64,000 nucleotides of DNA from Faecalitalea cylindroides ATCC 27803. Its GTDB lineage: Bacteria; Bacillota_I; Bacilli_A; Erysipelotrichales; Erysipelotrichaceae. The number at the start of each line of letters is the position of its first letter. Within the stretch, counting starts at the first letter, position 1. The position numbers and the translations under genes are program-made. The notes beneath the pieces were generated by a model, which searched no databases, was not told where the DNA came from, and saw only the letters and a program-made list of their open reading frames with translations. This document shows positions 18,378 through 28,967 of this stretch, piece after piece. The DNA lies in assembly GCF_000469305.1 (NCBI RefSeq), contig NZ_KI270992.1, positions 1 through 64,000 of the forward strand, given 5' to 3'.

Positions 18378-18999
18378 CTATTTCTTTTCCTGGTGTATAA
18401 AGTATTCTTAAACGACGTCCTTCGCCTTCACCCTCACTCTTTGTAGAGATGTCTGCCATTTTAGCTAGAGCATTGTGAATGGCTTTTCTTTCGTCTGCAG
18501 GCATAGGATCCAAAGTTGCATCAACTTTTGTACGGCGTACATCTTTAGCAACTCTTACTGCCATTTTACAAATTTTTTCATAACGGTCTTCTTTATAACC
18601 ATTAACATCAATTAATAAACCAACTCGTTTTTTAAATTCTGCACTTACTGCAGCTTTTACCAAACGATTAAATGATTGTAAAGATTTTCCACCTTTTCCA
18701 ATCAAGATTGCATTATTTAAAGTGTTTACTGTAATACGATAGAATCCTTTATCGTTTTCTAATTCCACTGTTCCATCAAGTTTGGCATTGTCAAAATATG
18801 TTTGAATATATTCTACAATGAAAGTTTCGATGTCTTTATTACAGTAAACTTCAATTTCAACTGTTTTACCAATTCCTAAGAATCCGTTTTTTTCTTCTGT
18901 TACTGTATAATGAAGTTCTTCTTTTTCTACACCTTTTGCCTGAGCAGCCTGAGCTAGTGCATCTTCAAGAGTCTTTCCTGTAAATCTTTCAAATACCAT
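18373..18999 (-). CDS. jag: RNA-binding protein Jag/KhpB
   Basis: Jag (SpoIIIJ-associated, KhpB) is an RNA-binding protein linked to cell-wall elongation. The 208-aa protein has the Jag N-terminal domain (MVFERFTGKTLEDALAQA, 1-50), a linker, a KH domain (LIGKGGKSLQSFNRLV near 115) and a C-terminal R3H domain (PMPADERKAIHNAL and SEGEGEGRRL). It lies 11 nt after yidC in the conserved rpmH-rnpA-yidC-jag order. Confidence 0.95.
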   Translation of the reverse strand: MVFERFTGKTLEDALAQAAQAKGVEKEELHYTVTEEKNGFLGIGKTVEIEVYCNKDIETFIVEYIQTYFDNAKLDGTVELENDKGFYRITVNTLNNAILIGKGGKSLQSFNRLVKAAVSAEFKKRVGLLIDVNGYKEDRYEKICKMAVRVAKDVRRTKVDATLDPMPADERKAIHNALAKMADISTKSEGEGEGRRLRILYTPGKEIE

Positions 19000-19010
19000 A
19001 TATGCCCTCC

Positions 19011-20006
19011 CTAGTCCTTATTCATGATCTTATGAAGAACAACACTCTGAATAATTCGGATAATTGATGAAACTAACCAATAGAATGACATAGCAATTGG
19101 CCATGAAATATATAAGAACGCAATCATAGCTGTTGAGAAATACATTGTTGTATTCATCGTATTCATCATGCTGTTCTGATTTTCTTCGGCATATTTTTTC
19201 TCTTTAACATGATCTTTCTTATCTTGAATTTTCTTCAAGATCTGAGGCATCTTCATAGATAATAACTGACATACGATCATTAATACATAAATAATGATAT
19301 AGCCAAACTGCATCTGTGTGAAACCATCAATTGGTGTTCCAGAGAATGGAAGACCAAAGAAACTACCATATACAACACTTGCTGCACGCATCGTTGCATA
19401 ATACATTCCCATCATTATTGGTAACTGTATAAACATTACTAAAATAGAACCAAATGGATGAATATCATATTTTTTGTATAAATTCTGTGTTTCCTGATAC
19501 ATCATCATCTTAGAACGATCATCTGTCTTGTCTTTGTATTTGTTCTGGATCTTCTGCATTTCTGGCTGAATTTCCTGCATACGTTGACTGGACATCTGAG
19601 ATTTACGTGTAAACATAAATACGATAAGCTGAATCAATAAAGTGGTCACAATAATACCAACACCTGCATCTGTATAAGAAGCAATTGTATTGATAATCTG
19701 AGCAATTGGCCATACAATCAATCCATCAAACCATCCATCTGCAATAGCTTCACTAAATGTAGTTGGTTCGATTGTAATCGTATCGTCATCATTTAATTTC
19801 TTATATTCATTTGATAATTTTTTATCCTCAATTTCGGTAACATTCACTAAGCTTTTCTTAACTTCAATTTGTTCGCTTGCGATAATTTCGTCTACCTTCG
19901 TTTTTCCATCCGTACCACGTGGATTCGAACATGCTGTACATGTCATTACGATGAATAAACATAGGAAGATAATCTTTGATTTTTCCTGTAAGAATTTTTT
20001 CATCAT
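19011..20006 (-). CDS. yidC: Membrane protein insertase YidC (SpoIIIJ/OxaA)
   Basis: YidC inserts proteins into the cytoplasmic membrane, alone or with Sec. The 331-aa protein starts with a lipoprotein signal (MMKKFLQEKSKIIFLCLFIV, lipobox TACS), then about five membrane helices with the conserved hydrophilic-groove region (VGIIVTTLLIQLIVFMFTRKSQ), PEMQKIQNKYKDK and the DIHPFGSILVMFIQLPIMMG segment. The C-terminus is not strongly basic. Upstream GAGAGGTTA supports the start. Confidence 0.95.
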   Translation of the reverse strand: MMKKFLQEKSKIIFLCLFIVMTCTACSNPRGTDGKTKVDEIIASEQIEVKKSLVNVTEIEDKKLSNEYKKLNDDDTITIEPTTFSEAIADGWFDGLIVWPIAQIINTIASYTDAGVGIIVTTLLIQLIVFMFTRKSQMSSQRMQEIQPEMQKIQNKYKDKTDDRSKMMMYQETQNLYKKYDIHPFGSILVMFIQLPIMMGMYYATMRAASVVYGSFFGLPFSGTPIDGFTQMQFGYIIIYVLMIVCQLLSMKMPQILKKIQDKKDHVKEKKYAEENQNSMMNTMNTTMYFSTAMIAFLYISWPIAMSFYWLVSSIIRIIQSVVLHKIMNKD

Positions 20007-20013
20007 TAACCTC

Positions 20014-20352
20014 TCATTTTCTAAATCTTTTCTCTAATCGTCTTTTATTGATCTTAAGTTCGTCAAAATTCTCCTTATAAGATTTTTTATGATAAGCGGG
20101 CCTAACAATAATGATCAAATCATATTCTTCATTAAAATCAAAAATATCATCCACCATACTGCGTACCTGCCGTTTTATCTTATTTCGACAGACTGCATTT
20201 CCTAATTTTTTACCAACACTTATCCCTATACGCGCATGTTCTTCTTTTCTTGCTTGAAAATAACATACAAAAGACGACGATTTAATATAGGTTCGGTTTT
20301 GAATGATAGAAGAAAATTCATAATTTTTACAAACACGAAACTCTTTTTTCAT
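20014..20352 (-). CDS. rnpA: Ribonuclease P protein component
   Basis: RnpA helps the RNase P RNA trim the 5' ends of pre-tRNAs. The 112-aa basic protein has the RNR-type segment NAVCRNKIKRQVRSM, with GISVGKKLGNA just before and YDLIIIVRP after. It lies between rpmH and yidC, with an AGGAGG site and a hairpin between it and rpmH. Confidence 0.96.
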   Translation of the reverse strand: MKKEFRVCKNYEFSSIIQNRTYIKSSSFVCYFQARKEEHARIGISVGKKLGNAVCRNKIKRQVRSMVDDIFDFNEEYDLIIIVRPAYHKKSYKENFDELKINKRRLEKRFRK

Positions 20353-20372
20353 GAATATCCTCCTATCTAGAC

Positions 20373-20397
20373 AAAAAAATCACCAAGTCGGTGATTT
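20373..20397 (-). terminator. Hairpin terminator or attenuator between rpmH and rnpA
   Basis: AATCACCGACTTGGTGATT on the leftward strand followed by seven T. It would reduce rnpA expression relative to rpmH. Confidence 0.75.
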
Positions 20398-20532
20398 CTA
20401 TGCGGATAAAACCTTTCTGCCTTTAGCTCTTCTACGAGCAAGAACGTTACGACCACCAACAGTTGCCATACGAGCACGGAAACCATGAACTTTTTGGTGT
20501 TTTCTCTTACTTGGCTGATATGTTCTTTTCAT
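20398..20532 (-). CDS. rpmH: 50S ribosomal protein L34
   Basis: A 44-aa basic protein, [18 protein letters not shown] followed by [20 protein letters not shown], the invariant L34 pattern. GAGGGGTG serves as the ribosome site. It heads the leftward operon rpmH-rnpA-yidC-jag, the usual left neighbour of dnaA; here two FemX-like genes lie between. Confidence 0.97.
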   Translation of the reverse strand: MKRTYQPSKRKHQKVHGFRARMATVGGRNVLARRRAKGRKVLSA

Positions 20533-20591
20533 ATTTAATTACACCCCTCAGTCTTTTCTTTTCCTCAATTTTCAAATAAGATTGCTGAATT

Positions 20592-20620
20592 ATTATTTCA
20601 TAGACCTTGGTTTATGTCAA
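20592..20620 (-). promoter_or_regulatory. Promoter of rpmH operon
   Basis: On the leftward strand TTGACA (20620-20615) is followed 17 bp later by AATAAT (20597-20592). Confidence 0.6.
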
Positions 20621-20649
20621 TAAATTCTTGAATTCATTTCTTGATTTTT

Positions 20650-21228
20650 TTATTTTTTTAATAATTTATAGGCAATTTGAGATAAATTATACAGCATTTT
20701 ATTCACTGGAAGATCAAATTCTCCAATTAATTCATTGATCGTTGGATTAAAATTATCTTTAAACATTGATTGTAAATCCATGATGCTGCGCACCGATTTC
20801 TTTAAAAATATTTAAATACAAATCTGTATCCTTATATTTATTATCGTTTGCTTCATAGCTCTTGTAATCATTAACATGGATCATTGGATCAAACTTAATA
20901 AATAAACAATGATGTTTCTTAGCTTCTTTTTTTTAATTCTTCAAAATAAAAACATATCAGTTCTTTGTCTTTAAAATTTAAGATAGGGCCTCTTTAAGAT
21001 AGGGCCTCTTGGTATATAGAACATACTCATTTTTAAAGGTAATTCTTTTATAAGAACAAGTCCAGCTCCTACAAGCTTTTCATCTTTATATACACCTGTA
21101 TGGATATGTTTCCAATTATGTTTGATCAATGCCCAGTCATAGCTTTGTAACAAATTAACATAAGGACTACTCTGAACAAATGCATCATATTCATTTTTAT
21201 TAATACTAGTTACGAATCTATAATTCAT
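20650..21228 (-). pseudogene. Disrupted FemX/MurM-like aminoacyltransferase gene
   Basis: Paralogue of the intact gene at 21295-22509. The first part reads MNYRFVTSINKNEYDAF ... LLQSYDWALIKHNW ... YIPRGPIL, then a 16-bp tandem duplication (20978-20993 and 20994-21009) shifts the frame. An A-tract (near 20928-20937) carries a second shift inside EELKKEAKKHH. After IGAQHHGFT about 200 codons are missing, and the gene resumes at FNPTINELIGEFDLPVNKML to a stop at 20650. It is therefore decayed by at least three lesions. Confidence 0.85.
20978..21009. repeat. 16-bp perfect tandem duplication
   Basis: TTAAGATAGGGCCTCT occurs twice in tandem. Its length is not a multiple of three, so it causes the first frameshift of the FemX-like pseudogene. 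Confidence 0.97.
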
Positions 21229-21294
21229 AATAAGGAATCTCCTTTATAACTATTTCAGTCTAAAAAAGATTCCTTAAATATAACTTAAATCATT

Positions 21295-22509
21295 TTACTT
21301 ATTTAATCTATCTTGACGTTTTTTATAAACTTTTATAGAAATTCCATATAAAAATCTATTAACAGGTAAATCAAACTCTCCAATAAACTCATTGATTCGT
21401 GGATAAAATATTTCTTTAAAATCTACAAGACCTCCTTTTAGGTCTCCTTCAATACCACCCATATTACTCGTTAAACATCCCATTTCAAAACATTTTTCCA
21501 TGGTCTTATACCAAGTTAAATAAGGCGCCATTAATCTCTTAAATTCATCATTCATTCCTGCATATAAGATTTCAGAAGTATTTCCATATTTAACACTTAA
21601 CGTTCCCGCTACACATATTTCTTCTCCATATTTATTAAGATCTTGAGAATACTGCGATATCTTGTTTTCTAAAGAACTTTTTAATTCTTCTAAAGTAAAT
21701 CTTTTTTTCTTAGCATTTTCAGGACATACTTTTAAATCTTCTAAACATTTTTCATACCTTAATTCTGTATCATGTAACATTTCTTTGATTGGAAAATAAG
21801 CCAATGTTATAAATGCATTTTCTTTATATGTTTTTAATAAATGTAAATAATATTCTTTGCCTCTTAAAAGAATATTTTTTCTTTGTTCCGTACATTTCAT
21901 AACAGCCGCAAAATCATCTAGTAAATCTAAATGCCCATATTTTATTTTTAAATTTTGTTTTTGAGCTGTTTTTATATTTTTCTTTCCTTTTTTAGATAAT
22001 GTATCCATTCCAAAATCTTCTTTATATTCAACCATATGATATCGTGGTTGAATCGTGGCATGAAAATCTTGCGTAAAGCCATAATGAATTGCACCTAAAG
22101 ATAAAATATTATCTAATTGATTTTTATAATTCTTATATTTTTTGTCTTCGTTTAAATGAAAACTTGAAATAATAATTCCTGGATCAAATTTTATAAATAT
22201 ACAATGATATTTTTTAGCTACTTTTTTTAATTCATTAAAAAAATATGTTAAAAGATCTTTATTGTCAAAATCTAAAATAGGACCTCTTGGTAAATAAAAC
22301 ATTGTAAATCCCAAAGGTAAATGACGAATCAATACTAAAGATGATGCAATCAATTTATCTTTTTCATAAACTCCTGTATATAAATGATCCCAGTTATCTT
22401 TAACATTTGCCCAATCATAACTTTGAAGTAAATTACACATAATATGCGAACTCACAAAAGATTCATATGTATTTTTATCTATATTTAATGAAAATCTTAA
22501 ATTATTCAT
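21295..22509 (-). CDS. FemX/MurM-like peptidoglycan bridge aminoacyltransferase
   Basis: FemABX-family enzymes move amino acids from aminoacyl-tRNA to the lipid-linked peptidoglycan stem to build the interpeptide bridge. The 404-aa protein has the first GNAT-like subdomain (NLLQSYDWANVK, GVYEKDKLIASS, FYLPRGPI), a second (KGKKNIKTAQKQNLKIKYG), a predicted coiled-coil pair (about residues 240-300) that contacts tRNA in this family, and GEFDLPVNRFLYG near the end. Start at 22509 fits AGGTG 6 nt upstream; an earlier GTG (22518) is less likely. The amino acid added cannot be inferred. Confidence 0.9.
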   Translation of the reverse strand: MNNLRFSLNIDKNTYESFVSSHIMCNLLQSYDWANVKDNWDHLYTGVYEKDKLIASSLVLIRHLPLGFTMFYLPRGPILDFDNKDLLTYFFNELKKVAKKYHCIFIKFDPGIIISSFHLNEDKKYKNYKNQLDNILSLGAIHYGFTQDFHATIQPRYHMVEYKEDFGMDTLSKKGKKNIKTAQKQNLKIKYGHLDLLDDFAAVMKCTEQRKNILLRGKEYYLHLLKTYKENAFITLAYFPIKEMLHDTELRYEKCLEDLKVCPENAKKKRFTLEELKSSLENKISQYSQDLNKYGEEICVAGTLSVKYGNTSEILYAGMNDEFKRLMAPYLTWYKTMEKCFEMGCLTSNMGGIEGDLKGGLVDFKEIFYPRINEFIGEFDLPVNRFLYGISIKVYKKRQDRLNK

Positions 22510-22569
22510 AATCATCACCTATTCAAACAAATCTATTCTAATAAAGACCGATTAAAATCTCAACCACTA

Positions 22570-22890
22570 TTTAATGTGGAAAACTAATTATATCTTTAAA
22601 TTTTCCACATATATTCCTATCTAAAATTATATAAAAATTATATGAAACAGGGATAACCAATGTTTTCCTACTAGTTTTCCCTATACTTTTTTTGTTAAAT
22701 TTAAGCATTTTTCAAATTGTGGGGAAAAGTCCAAATTTTCCTTTATATAAAGCATAATGTCACTTTATAACCAAGTGTAAAACACTAAGTTTTCCACATA
22801 AGTTTTCCACATTTTTCAGAGTTTTCCCCAATCCCTAAAAGTTTTCCTCGTTTCAATGATTGGGGAAAAGTGGAAATCCATGTGGAAAAG
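22570..22890. other. oriC, upstream DnaA-box cluster
   Basis: The gap between the FemX gene and dnaA has no ORF but many DnaA-box-like 9-mers: TGTGGAAAA at 22575-22583 and 22881-22889, TTTTCCACA at 22601-22609, 22790-22798 and 22803-22811, and near matches with CCCC/GGGG at 22720-22728, 22822-22830 and 22861-22869. The form TTTTCCACA differs from the usual TTATCCACA at the third base. This is the expected position of oriC in Firmicutes, and gene polarity diverges here. Confidence 0.85.
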
Positions 22891-22934
22891 TCTTTAAATA
22901 TCCTTCATTGGTTCTCTAAAAAAACAATTTCGTG

Positions 22935-22940
22935 TATAAT
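22935..22940 (+). promoter_or_regulatory. -10 box of dnaA
   Basis: TATAAT lies 26 bp before the dnaA ATG; no good -35 match is seen. Nearby DnaA boxes suggest autoregulation. Confidence 0.5.
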
Positions 22941-22965
22941 ATTCAGGTAGAAAAGAGGTGCCACT

Positions 22966-24330
22966 ATGTCCTTATCTTCCTATGAAGTAATTTGGAAACA
23001 AGTTTTAGATCAAGTTGAACAATCAAATTTCTTTACCGAAGATACATTGCGTTGGATAAAAAATACAACTCTTTTTAAAATTGAAAACTCAATTGCCTAT
23101 ATTTCTTATCGTTCTATGGTCACAAAAACAATCCTGAATAAAGAAGAAACCAAGAACATGATCACATCCGTATTAAGTGAAGTTTGGGGCAGCAATGTTA
23201 CTATCCAATTGATTCAATATAAAGATATGGAAAAACTAATGCCTGAAGAAGAAATCCAGCAACGTACAAATCAATTATTAAAATGTACTTTTAACGAAGA
23301 ATACACGTTTGAAAATTTCGTTGAAGGAAAATCAAATCAGGAAGCTTATGCAGCTTGTTTAGCTTGTTGTAATCAACGTGGAACTCACATGTTTAATCCT
23401 ATCATGATCTATGGAAATTCTGGTTTAGGTAAGACCCATTTATTACATGCGATTGGTAATTATTTAAAAGAAGAACGTCCAGAATGTAATGTTTTTTATG
23501 CTTATAGTGGCGATTTGGTGTCAATTTTAATTGATGCGATGAAATCTAAGAATGTTCATGGAAATACTGTAGACAAAGTAAAATCATTACTTGTTCAAAA
23601 TGATTATTTTTTGATTGATGATATCCAAAACTTAACCCGTGAATCAAGTCAGGAAATATTTTTTACCGTTTATAATGAACTGATTTCACGAGGTGCACAG
23701 ATCGTTATCACGAGTGATATGCATCCAAATGAATTAAATGGATTACCTACAAGACTTGTTTCACGTTTTAATGCAGGACTATCTATTAATATAGGAAAAC
23801 CTGAGTTTGAAACCAGCAAGGCTATTTTAAAAAAGAAAATCGAAGGTAATGAAGAGGCATGCCAAATCGAAGAAGAAGTACTGGATTATTTAGCCCAAAA
23901 ATTTTCAAATGACGTTAGAAATTTGGAAGGAAGCTTAAATCGCTTGATTTTTAATGCTACTTTAGAAAATCCAGACGTTATTGATATCAATTTTGCCCAG
24001 CGCATCTTAATGAATGAAGTTATCGTAAATGAAAATGATGAATTAACTATCAAAAAAATCAAAAAAGCTGTCACAAGATTCTATGGACTAACTTATAAAG
24101 ATATAGAAGGTAAATCTCGACAGAAAAAATTGATGAACGCAAGACATGTATTTGTTTATCTATCTAGAGAACTTCTGCATAAAGCATATATTTCAATTGG
24201 CCAGGAACTGGGAAATCGTGATCATACGACCATCTCCAGCTCTTATGAAAGAGCCTGTCAGTTAATAAAGAACGATGTGAATTTTAAGATGGCGGTTGAG
24301 AAAGTACAGGAGATGTTGGAGAAAAAATAA
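22966..24330 (+). CDS. dnaA: Chromosomal replication initiator DnaA
   Basis: DnaA-ATP opens oriC and loads helicase. The 454-aa protein has domain I (1-80), a short domain II, the AAA+ domain III with Walker A GNSGLGKT (150-157), Walker B FLIDDIQ and sensor regions, and a C-terminal HTH domain IV. The domain IV signature reads GNRDHTTISSSYERA: DHTT is kept, but the usual hydrophobic-His-Ala after TT is SSS. This may go with the altered boxes. GAGGTG precedes the ATG. Confidence 0.98.
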   Translation: MSLSSYEVIWKQVLDQVEQSNFFTEDTLRWIKNTTLFKIENSIAYISYRSMVTKTILNKEETKNMITSVLSEVWGSNVTIQLIQYKDMEKLMPEEEIQQRTNQLLKCTFNEEYTFENFVEGKSNQEAYAACLACCNQRGTHMFNPIMIYGNSGLGKTHLLHAIGNYLKEERPECNVFYAYSGDLVSILIDAMKSKNVHGNTVDKVKSLLVQNDYFLIDDIQNLTRESSQEIFFTVYNELISRGAQIVITSDMHPNELNGLPTRLVSRFNAGLSINIGKPEFETSKAILKKKIEGNEEACQIEEEVLDYLAQKFSNDVRNLEGSLNRLIFNATLENPDVIDINFAQRILMNEVIVNENDELTIKKIKKAVTRFYGLTYKDIEGKSRQKKLMNARHVFVYLSRELLHKAYISIGQELGNRDHTTISSSYERACQLIKNDVNFKMAVEKVQEMLEKK

Positions 24331-24331
24331 G

Positions 24332-24475
24332 TTTTCCACATAAATCCACATTCAATCCACAATGCTTGAATTGAGTGTTTTTCCTTTAAATAAAGGAGAT
24401 TTATTATAAAAAATAAGGATTTTTACCCAAATCCACACAATTATTATTATTACTTATATAAAATATATAAAAAGA
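24332..24475. other. oriC, downstream part with DnaA boxes and DnaA-trio-like tract
   Basis: Between dnaA and dnaN are TTTTCCACA (24332-24340), AAATCCACA (24342-24350 and 24429-24437) and CAATCCACA (24353-24361). Right after the last box, TTA TTA TTA TTA CTT ATA (24441-24458) reads on the other strand as 3'-AAT repeats then GAA, matching the DnaA-trio rule 3'-(G/A)A(T/A)-5', and is followed by an AT-only stretch. This looks like the strand-opening region. Confidence 0.75.
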
Positions 24476-24488
24476 AAAGGAGATTTTT

Positions 24489-25610
24489 ATGCATTTTTCA
24501 ATTGATCGAAAATATTTTTATGAAAAGTTAAGTGTCGTTTCTAGAGCTATTAGTGTTTTCTCACCACTTCCAGCTTTATCAGGAATTTGTATTGATGTCA
24601 AAAGTGATCAAATCATTTTAACAGGTAGTGATTCTAATGTATCTATTCGTTCTACGATCGTTCGTGGTGAATTAAATCAACTAGATATTGATTCAACAGG
24701 ATCTATCGTTATTGAATCCAAATATTTATTAGAGATCATTCGTAAGATGGATTGCACTATGGTTGAATTAGAATTAGTTGATTATTCTTTAGTAAGAATT
24801 TCAAGTGATAATGGTCAATTTAATTTAAATGGTATTCAATCTAATGAATATCCTAATATTGATTTTTCTCAACCAACAAATTCTTTTGAGTTAAAGTCTA
24901 AGGATCTAAAAGATATTGTTTCTCAGACATCATTTGCCTGCAGCGATAAAGACACACGCCCTGTTTTAAATGGTGTAAACTTTAAAGCTTCAAACAACAC
25001 TTTATATTGTTCAGGAACAGATTCTTATCGTTTAGCTCGTAAAGTTTTGCCATTACAAATTAATCATGAATTCAATATAACGATTCCCAGCAAGTCATTA
25101 AATGAAGTAGTTCGTTCTATCAATGAAGATGAAGAATCAATTCACATTTATGTAGATTCTAAAAAAGCCCAGTTTATTTTTGATAAGACGATCATTCAGA
25201 CACGATTGATCGATGGAACATTCCCAGATGTTGATCGAATCATTCCAACTTCTTTTATTTCTTCTATGGTCATTGATTCCAAGGAACTTGCGGGTGTTAT
25301 TGATCGTACGAATTTCATTCGAAATGAAAAAATTCATTTGATCAAATTAGAATGTTCAAGCGAGATTACTCGTATCAAAACAAGTTCAAGTGAAATTGGA
25401 AACTCGGATGAAGTATTAACAAATTGTGAGTACACAGGAGAAGATATTACACTTTCCTGCAACGGTACATTTATGTTGGATGCTATCAAGGCATTAAACA
25501 GCGAAAAAGTAAAATTAGAGTTTTCCGGTTTGATGAAACCTATTAAGATTTATGATCCAGAAGATGACTCTGTAATCATGGTAATCGTACCAATTCGCAG
25601 TTATGACTAG
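24489..25610 (+). CDS. dnaN: DNA polymerase III beta clamp
   Basis: The sliding clamp tethers the replicase to DNA. The 373-aa protein has the three repeated clamp domains; conserved pieces include RAISVFSPLPALSGI near the N-terminus, DTRPVLNGVNF and TDSYRLARK in the middle and MKPIKI and MVIVPIRSYD at the C-terminus, which form the partner-binding pocket. AAAGGAG precedes the ATG. A terminator follows, so it is separated from the next gene. Confidence 0.97.
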   Translation: MHFSIDRKYFYEKLSVVSRAISVFSPLPALSGICIDVKSDQIILTGSDSNVSIRSTIVRGELNQLDIDSTGSIVIESKYLLEIIRKMDCTMVELELVDYSLVRISSDNGQFNLNGIQSNEYPNIDFSQPTNSFELKSKDLKDIVSQTSFACSDKDTRPVLNGVNFKASNNTLYCSGTDSYRLARKVLPLQINHEFNITIPSKSLNEVVRSINEDEESIHIYVDSKKAQFIFDKTIIQTRLIDGTFPDVDRIIPTSFISSMVIDSKELAGVIDRTNFIRNEKIHLIKLECSSEITRIKTSSSEIGNSDEVLTNCEYTGEDITLSCNGTFMLDAIKALNSEKVKLEFSGLMKPIKIYDPEDDSVIMVIVPIRSYD

Positions 25611-25612
25611 TT

Positions 25613-25637
25613 TAAAGGCTCATTGCAGCCTTTTTTA
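25613..25637 (+). terminator. Terminator after dnaN
   Basis: AAAGGCT and AGCCTTT arms around a 6-nt loop, then TTTTTT. Confidence 0.8.
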
Positions 25638-25640
25638 TTA

Positions 25641-25670
25641 TTCGCACTATTCCCCTATTTATGATATAAT
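25641..25670 (+). promoter_or_regulatory. Promoter of rlbA-recF-gyrB
   Basis: TTCGCA (25641-25646), 18-bp spacer, TATAAT (25665-25670). Confidence 0.55.
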
Positions 25671-25695
25671 AAACAGGCAAAGAGAGGTATTTTCA

Positions 25696-25895
25696 ATGCA
25701 TTTTAAGCTTAGAGATGAATATATCAAACTTGAACAACTTTTGAAGGCATGTGATGTTGTATCAAGCGGAGGACAAGTAAAAGAATATCTTGCCAATGTA
25801 GATTGTTTTGTCAATGGTGAAATTGAAACAAGACGTGGCAGAAAAATACGCGTTGGTGATATCGTTGAAACAGAAGGAATTCGTATTGAAGTAGA

Positions 25896-25899
<4 letters not shown>
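25696..25899 (+). CDS. rlbA: S4-domain protein RlbA (YaaA)
   Basis: A 67-aa RNA-binding S4 protein found between dnaN and recF in most Firmicutes and implicated in ribosome assembly. It reads IKLEQLLKACDVVSSGGQVK, then NGEIETRRGRKIRVGD. I chose the ATG at 25696 because AGAGAGG lies upstream, and this gives the normal family length. Its stop overlaps the recF start (ATGA). Confidence 0.92.
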
Positions 25900-28953
<3,054 letters not shown>

Positions 28954-28967
28954 TAGGAGGTCATGAA

